This document shows, in pieces, positions 44,701 to 53,700 of a DNA stretch of 64,000 bases (positions are counted from its first letter, which is position 1; each line of letters begins with the position of its first letter). The stretch is taken from positions 26,106,731-26,170,730 of the forward strand of contig OX421500.1 of assembly GCA_949126835.1 (NCBI GenBank), given 5' to 3'. The translations under genes and the position numbers were made by a program. This stretch comes from Anisus vortex. Taxonomy: Eukaryota; Mollusca; Gastropoda; Planorbidae. A model generated the notes under the pieces. The model saw only the letters and a list, made by a program, of their open reading frames with translations. It was not told the DNA's origin and did no database searches.

Positions 44701-47700
44701 CTGGGCCACCCAGGTTATGGTGCAGCTTGCTTCCTTTTGATCCTCATGGAGCAACTGAAAGACTAAAAGATGTTGTACAGACTAAAAATTGAATGTGTAA
44801 TAGTAATGACAGTAACACTTCTGTGTTGTCATATTTCCCAGTACTGTCTAGATCTACTGACATCTTATATTGTACTGAGTGTGTATTCTAGTATGCAGAA
44901 AATTGTTTCATTGATTGTGTCCACAGATAAAGTTAACTTTGCTCAAAGGCCTCCTGTTTCTGTGTTGCCCCTGGGCACTGGCAATGATCTGGCCAGGTGC
45001 TTGTGCTGGGGTGGGGGCTATGAAGGGGAGAACTTGCTCAAGGTCGTGAAGAAAATAGAGAACAGTACAGTAGTTATGTTAGACAGGTCAGTGCTTAGTT
45101 ATCAACTTATAGTCAAATATAAACACAGAATAGCGGTAGCAATAATAGAGAACAGCACAGTAGTTATGTTAGACAGGTCAGTGCTTAGTTATCAACTTAT
45201 AGTCAAATATAAACACAGAATAGCGGTAGCAATAATAGAGAACAGCACAGTAGTTATGTTAGACAGGTCAGTGCTTAGTTATCAACTTATAGTCAAATAT
45301 AAACACAGAATAGCGGTAGCATTAATAGAGAACAGCACAGTAGTTATGTTAGACAGGTCAGTGCTTAGTTATCAACTTATAGTCAAATATAAACTCAGAA
45401 TAGCGGTAGCATTAATAGAGAACAGCACAGTAGTTATGTTAGACAGGTCAGTGCTTAGTTATCAACTTATAGTCAAATATAAACACAGAATAGCGGTAGC
45501 AATAATAGAGAACAGCACAGTAGTTATGTTAGACAGGTCAGTGCTTAGTTATCAACTTATAGTCAAATATAAACACAGAATAGCAATTGTTTTAACTTTT
45601 GTCTCGAGTAATTGAGAAAAGAAGAGTTTTTTTTATTCAAGTATAGGGCAGTATTAAGATAGAAGTTTTGGTTTAAGTGATTATTTAAATAGAGTTTTTG
45701 CCAACATGTACATTATGGATGACATTTAGAAAGATTGGGTGATTATTATGTATAGATGTACAATATATAGTCCAGCATTGAAACTGAGTACACAATTTCT
45801 TGAACATTAGAAGATGCATTGAACAAAGGTTTTCTAAAAAATAAATAGATCTATGTTTCTTTACTTAGACTCAAGGTTGAAGTAGATTTTTTGTCAACTG
45901 CCTGACTGTTTTTAATTGTTTACTCTGCAAAAAAAAAGTAAAGTAGCTTTTTTTAGACCATGTTCGTCAATAGGTTGAGTGAATTAGTAGAGAAGCTATA
46001 TCACTGGAAGCAGCGTTCAAGTACCTTAACATAACATGATGATAATATTGACTTGAATTATAGCTTAAAATATATTATTTAAAACCTGAACACAATAAGA
46101 GAAGTCAGGTAATGAGTGAATGTATTGACTCCAAAATAGTTGACATGGAATTCTAAAAAAAGATGTAATTTTCATGTGTCTTGCAGGTGGAAAATAGAAT
46201 TCAGCAAGCCTGAAGATGAAGATGAACAAGAAGGAGATCCAATACCTTACAATATTATCAACAATTATTTCTCTATTGGCGTGGCAAGTTCATTTATTTT
46301 TACCTCTTTTTTTCTAGCTATTTATTTTTTTGGCCCGACATTAGACATTGACTTACCGTATATACTTGTGTAAGAGTCAATCTCCTCTATAATTCATGGG
46401 AAGTTATTTTACAGTCAATTCTGAAACATGCTGTGAATTATGGATAAGTCTAGGGTAAAATATGATAGTCTGTGGTATATTGTTGTCAAATTTTACCTAG
46501 CAGCTAATGCTGCCCTGTATACTACCGTAATACTAAACTTTGACTAGTAAAGTCATCTGTGTTCCACTTATTGGTTGTATTCATTTGAGAGTCATAAGAA
46601 CTTACAGTCTCCTGCAGTGGTTGACCTGTATTGGTGGTCACTTATTTAGCTTTTAATATGCCATTAACATGTGTAGCATCCTCTGTGCCCCACATACAAT
46701 GTGCAACACAATTCTACAGAAAACTATGGCATTTCAAAGACATAGACTCTGATTTTTTTTAAAGTACTCAGCTATCAGCAGTTGTTGGGATAAGTTGCTA
46801 AGCTTTATCTCAACTTATACATGAGTATATAGTTATTAGAGACTACTATATTAAACAGTAAATATCTAACTGTCATGTCATTAATGTTCATAATCTTTAT
46901 CTGTGTGAGCAGTTCATTGAGCTTGATACATTCTTAGCTTTGAAAATTGTGTATAGTCTAGATTTTGGTCTTTTGTGTTAGAAAAATAAAAATTGGATTA
47001 ATTTGACATGCCATGATTGTTCTGTCCCCAGGATGCCTCCATATGTCATAGATTCCATGTTATGAGAGAAAAACATCCTGAGAAATTTAATAGCCGGTAG
47101 GATATTAGATTTTGTTGTATTTAACACTGTATTGAATGATGATTATATAATGTATACAAATATGTGTTCATTGTGCAACAACAAATAGAAACTAAATAAT
47201 GACAACACACACACATCCATGCACACACACTCACAGATGTGTAAATGAAGGTTGGCTGTAAATGTAAACTTTAAGTATAGGTCAGTGTTGTAAATGGTGT
47301 AAAGAAGTTAGTTTGTTGTAAGTCTAGGTTACTTGTAATACTTGGTGTGTAGTCTGTGTTTGTAAATGTTGGTTGGCTGTAAAGGTATGTTGTTTGTAAA
47401 CATGGGTGTTTGTAAATGTGATTTGCTTGTTAAAGTAGGGCTGACTGGAAACAAAGGCATGTTGTCAAATGCAAGCTGGTTGCCATTTTAGGCTGGTTGT
47501 AGACATTGGCAGAGACAGTAAGTGTTCCCATGTTGTAAATAGTAGTTTGTACTCTATAGGTTGGTTGTGTAATCTGTAGGTTGCCTGCTTTATATAATGT
47601 GCCCTAATGTATTCCCAACTGTGTATCTCTCAAGGATGAAGAACAAACTGTGGTACTTTGAATTCAGCACATCAGAACAGTTTTTCTCCTCCACCTGTAA

Positions 47701-50700
47701 AAATCTCCATGAGGACATTGACATTATGGTGAGCCCTATATGGTGAAACTTTTATTTCAGTAACAACATTCTTCTTGATAATCTCATTATTTCATCTGTA
47801 TGGTCAAGTTATCACCTGTTGCTACTATTTCTTGAGAATATATGTAAATATCCCTGTCATATAGAATATATGTAAAATCCATGACATATAGAATATATGT
47901 AAATATCCCATTCATATAGAATATATGTAAACATCCCTGTCATATAGAATATATGTAAATATCTCTGTCATATAGAATATATGTAAATGTCCCATTCATA
48001 TAGAATATATGTAACACTCCCTGTCATACCAAGTTGGGTTATCAGGGCAAGTGAAGCATTGTTCACTAGTTGTGTGGCCATTTTCCCCCCAACTAGGTAC
48101 TTTCAGGAACTCATCTGAGATGGTACTCTTAAATTCATATATTTGAATTTTTTGTCTTCTTTTACAAATCCACATTGTGCATCTTTGCTGACTAGAGCTC
48201 TTTCATTTCTGATAATACTTTAGATTTCTTGCTTATAATAATCTAAAGCAGGGGTCGGCGACCTTTTGCTAAGAGTGTGCCAAACTAGGATTTCCAAATT
48301 ATTCTCTGTGCCAACAGCCTAAAGTAAAAGTCAACCTGCTCTATTATACTTTTTAAAAATTATTTTATATGTCATATAACTTTTAACGCTGTAGCAAGGC
48401 CAAGGCCAAAAGCAAAAGAGATTTATTTAATACAAAAATGTACGTATTGGTGATTATCATCCTTTATATTTGCATTTATATCAAATACAACATTTTATTA
48501 CCAAACCTTCAACATTTTTGGTAATTATTGTCTAACCATTATCATTTGGTAGTCCAGGTTGGGATCTAACAGCTTGCTAATATTCATGACATCTTTTACT
48601 GAGATGTCAGAATCTTTCACCAAGCTGCACATATATTCATGACCAAGCTGCACATATATTCATGTTAATAGATACTTAGTAATCATACAAACTGGGTAGT
48701 TATTGTAATGTTTAGAAATATACATATAAATTCTTTAGTCATATAATAATCATATCAATTAAAAATAATTTTTACAGTTTTATTGTTTAAAAAAATGTAA
48801 ATTGTAAGCTATTTGTTCTTTTATAAAAGAAACATATTTGAAATATTAGCGCAAATAAAACGGGTTAATTATCTCCCTTTAATTTAAAACGTTTCCACAT
48901 TTGATTCGATGGTGATGTCAAACAAGTTATGTTTAGTAATATAACAAATATGACTGACTAATAATTATTTCTTTGTTTAAATCCAACATTATGGTATTCA
49001 TTACTATATTTAATTATTAGAGGTTTAAAAGAATTTACATTAAACAGTTGTTAATAAATATTTACTCATTAAGTCTATTACATTTATTAAAATGATAATA
49101 CAAATCAATTTGTTTTAGAATTACTTATATTTATGTTTTAAGAAGATGTAGGCCTAATTAGTCAGTATCAATTAATGAGCGCCTTGTCTTGAATGCTCTT
49201 CGCTAATTGTTTTATGTCAGATACATATTTAGTCACTTCTGAGTGGTCCAGTGTAGGTGACCACTTTGTATGCTTAAAACAGCTTTCATGTGCAATAAAA
49301 TATGTTCACATTCACAAGTGTAAGTTGAACCAAAAGCTGAAAGTAGCAGAGCGAATGCCTAGCAGTTGAGAATAGCAGATGAATTTCTTAAGCAGCTTCC
49401 TTTCAGATTTTGTTCACATATGGGAACATTTGGATGCTCATTTTTTAAATGTTAAAAATTCAACTTATTTAAACATTTTAAAATTGCCAATATCCATCCA
49501 CTTTAAAAAAAATCTACATCTAAGAAAGTTGTAGCAAGATAAAACCAGTAAGCTTGATGTGTTATGAAAAAAATGAGTTTATAAATTTGAAAGTCTTGCT
49601 TTTTAGTTAGAAAACTTTGCTTGAGTGTTTCGATGTACTTCTGAAAAAGCCCAACTATCTATCGTAATATATGCCTTAATATAGGGATGCACATGTAGTT
49701 AAATGTTTTGAAATTCATTTCGAGGCAAAATATGTCTAGTTTCAATGCAAATCCATTCCAGTGGTCCTTGTAAATGCAAGTTCAACTCACTGAAATGTAT
49801 CACTATGTCAGAAACATCAGCTTCAACAGTCAGTTTTCCTCATTCAGAACCGAAAGTGTTGTTGTTTTTTTTCATCAATAAAAACACCTCTTGTAGGTCT
49901 CTCGTGTGCCTTGCAAATTGCACTGCATGCCACGTTTGGCACACGTGCCTTAGGTTGCCGACCCCTGATCTAAAGCACGGACAATCTTCAGTAGTATTTG
50001 ATACAGCCAATCACTTGTTAAGACTAAAAACTGTTTAAGCCAATACTTTCAGCAAAAGAAACATATTGAGACAAAATTATGCTGTAGATTTTAAAACTGT
50101 ACTAATGCTTTACTAATATGTATTTAGTTAATGTAGGCTTATGTAATGTCCTGAGTATTTCTTAACAGTAATGAAGTGACTACAATATCTAGTAGCTAAC
50201 CATGACTATTATTACAGTGCTTTTTTATTATTTTAAATTTGTGCTTGTAAAATTTTGGTTCCCATTACAATTATTTTTTTCTTTGTATTAAAAATGATAC
50301 AAATTTTTATTAGGGAGGTCTGAAAAAAGCCTGGCTTTTAACCAGGATTCGAACCAGAAACAATTGGAATGTTAATCCAAACTCTTTGTTGTTGGTGTAT
50401 CACTCTTCCCCATATAAATATAGATATATTGAACCATATAAAGTCTTAACTGTGGTGATTTTAAATCAATTATATTTTTAATGTGACATTATTGCATGAC
50501 CTTAATATGTATGGACATTGAATAAGATTGATATGAAAAGAATGGCATTATTGAATTTGGACACTATTGAATGACATTGATATCTGCTGTTTCTTCTTTA
50601 GTGTGATGGCTGCTCCCTTGACCTGGCCAATGGGCCCAGCCTTGAAGGTATAGCCATCCTCAACATCCCATCTATCTATGGTGGCACCAACTTGTGGGGA

Positions 50701-53700
50701 GATAACCCCAGTCAGAAAAAGAGGAGGAAAGCTCAGAAAGCCAAGAAAGACAAAGACAGGGAGTTTTCTACAAGTAGCATGTCTTCAGCAGAGTTGGCCA
50801 TTGCTGTACAAAGTACACTGGAGTTTGTTTATTATTTAGTTTTAGTTCATTTTTTCATTTTAATGTAGTTGTTTTTGTTTATATAGTATTATTTATATAT
50901 GATGCTACCCCACAAACCGGTATGGGAGTCGGTAAAACTGATTTTTCAATAAATGCAAAAAAATGTGTTTTTTTTAGATTATTTTGATTTGTAATGTTGA
51001 AAGCCTTAACTTATGGCTGTGAAATTACTAAAAAAAATAGTTTTTATGCTGCTTTTGTATAAAATCAAGCAAAATGGCATCTAAAGATAAAATAGTTTAA
51101 AAGTCAACTAAATATTACTTAAATCATTGAAAACTTTCAAAGCTTGTGTATTGACTTATTATGATTATGTTTGTTAAATTTCATGGTGATTGGTTAATAT
51201 TTCTTCGTCCTCGTATTATTTAATTATTTGTTTCAATACTAAATTGTGAAATATCTGCATTGATTTCTCCAAAACTACCTCTCTTACCTTAACTTTTTCA
51301 CCAATGTATAGATAAATGAATGAGCTTTTATTAAACACATAAAATATTTTATTTTGCCAACTTCATACCATTCCATGGGGCTGCATCATATATTAACTTT
51401 ACTTTTGGGGCCAAAATCTTCACAAAGCTAGTTGACCCACTTATCTCATCCTATTGATCTGAACCTGTGCACATGATGACAAACATGCTTTCAAATTTTC
51501 ACCCTAATCTCCAACCATTACCTTCCAAAAAAAAAAGTTTGTCCTGTTTCTTTTTCCAAGAAAAAACAATTTTGGTGTAATTATTTTCTTATTTTTCGTC
51601 AAGGGGAGATTATGAAGAAAATAGTTTCTGGGTTAATTATAAAGTTTTGACCAATAAATGCATTTAGAGGATTTATAAAAGACATAAAAATGAAAAAATT
51701 GGTCTTTTTTGTCATGTCCATTTTTTTTGTTTGCTGACATAAAACTTCCTACTGATGTTAAACTTTAGAACAATTGATTCTGTTATATTAAATGTTGAAA
51801 CAATATAGTAGAAATTTTATTTTATTTTTATCAAAAAGATCATCTTTGCCTAAATTAAACAGTTAAAATAGTGAAATAAATCTTTTTACATAATGACACT
51901 GTAAAGCGATTCAATGTTTAAATTACTTATAATAAAAACAAGATGAAAAAAATCAATAGATGAATTGTATTTTACATCAGTGTGCCCTCAGGTTGATGTT
52001 TCAAAAGGTTTTGGTTCAAATCCAGGTTAAAAACATGTTGTTGTTTTTATTCCTGGCCGGGGGCTGTCCCCTGAGTGTACTCATGGTACCTGAATTAATC
52101 GAAGGGAAAAAGTAATAACAGCAGGGTTTTGTACTTGTCTCACAATCCCCCTTGTTAGCAGTGGCCTTGGCCTGAAGTTTAAGTGTTTGTTTAATTCTCT
52201 GTGCAGATGTTGGAGATGCCATGATAGAAGTAGTTGGTCTGGAGAATATCTTCCATGTGGGTCAAGTGTATGCTGGACTCAGGTCATCTGGGAAGCGCCT
52301 TGCTCAGTGCTCTCAAGTGGTCATCAGGTAAATCAAGGGATTGGACATTGGGTGACACACACACACTTATAAATCTATATAAATACATAGATATATATTA
52401 TTATAAATACACACACTACACATATATGAATGTATGTAATACATGTTTGACTACACCAGCATGATAGAGTATGTTTACTTAACACTTTCAGAACAAGAAA
52501 AAGAGTTCCAATGCAGATTGATGGGGAACCTTGGATGCAGCCTCCTTGTACTGTAAGTTGATCTTACTCTTCTTCTTCTTCTTCTTCAGGGATCCTAATA
52601 GTCTTGTTGTGGTTTTTCCAACTCTTATTATCAATACTAGAAAATGTATTCAAAATAATTATTCTTCTTCATACCAATCACTCAGTGAGAGTGTTTATAC
52701 TGTATTAACCCTCATAGCCCCTGTCGCGTATTTTTTCCTCCAGAAATTTCTTTGCCTCAGTCCCAGACACTTATATTTCCCTCCGAATACGAAATCTCCT
52801 GGAACCCGGCCGCGTATATTTCCCTCAAGGAAGGGTGTCTATTTAAAGATCAAAATAAAGGATTTGACCTTTCACCATAGTCTAGGGCAGAATATTTTTT
52901 CGATAGCTGAATAGTTGAATTTTATTTTGCTTTTTAAATTATGAAAATTGACCAATTATTGAGGTTTTTTTTTTTGTGAAAATGAAAGTGCGGTCCTAAT
53001 GGACGCTATGGAATTACCTTCCGTTATTATGGCGGTACTTGTTTATGATACTTTTTCTTATGGATTATTATTACGAATGATTACAATTACTTTATGAATT
53101 AGATTATTCTAATAAGGTAAGTTATTATGTTTCTAGCAATTTACTCTTTTCTTGTTATCATCAATTTTTACCAACAAAAAAGTAAAAAAATAATTTCCTA
53201 ACCCTATTGATGTCTCAGCCATTCTGAAATAATGTCTGGGATGGAGGGAATAATTAGTAAAATAATGGCTGGGACTAAAGGTATTCATCGCAAATAAGTA
53301 GGTCGGTACTTTAAGGGTTAAAAGGGATACCTAGTATTAATGAAACAACAACTCTTATTAGCGATTTGTGTGAATCCAGCATGATTCTTTAAAATCTTTC
53401 CTTCTTAGGCAATAACTAAATGTACACTACTCGAGGTGAAACTATTTATTGTTTGAAATCTCTATTGTTATTTCTACATAAATTGAACCCATGGTTCTTG
53501 TACATGAGATGTCATTTAATTCATAATCCACTCTAAAATATTGCTTCTCCATGACTATAATTATTCATATTTTTAATGATTGTATAAAAAAAACAAGTTC
53601 TTTAAATAATGAATACCAGAGTCTATAGCGTGTATCTATCTGTTTATAAGTCTAATAAATGTCTTCTATTTCCCAGATATACATAAGCCACAAGAACCAA

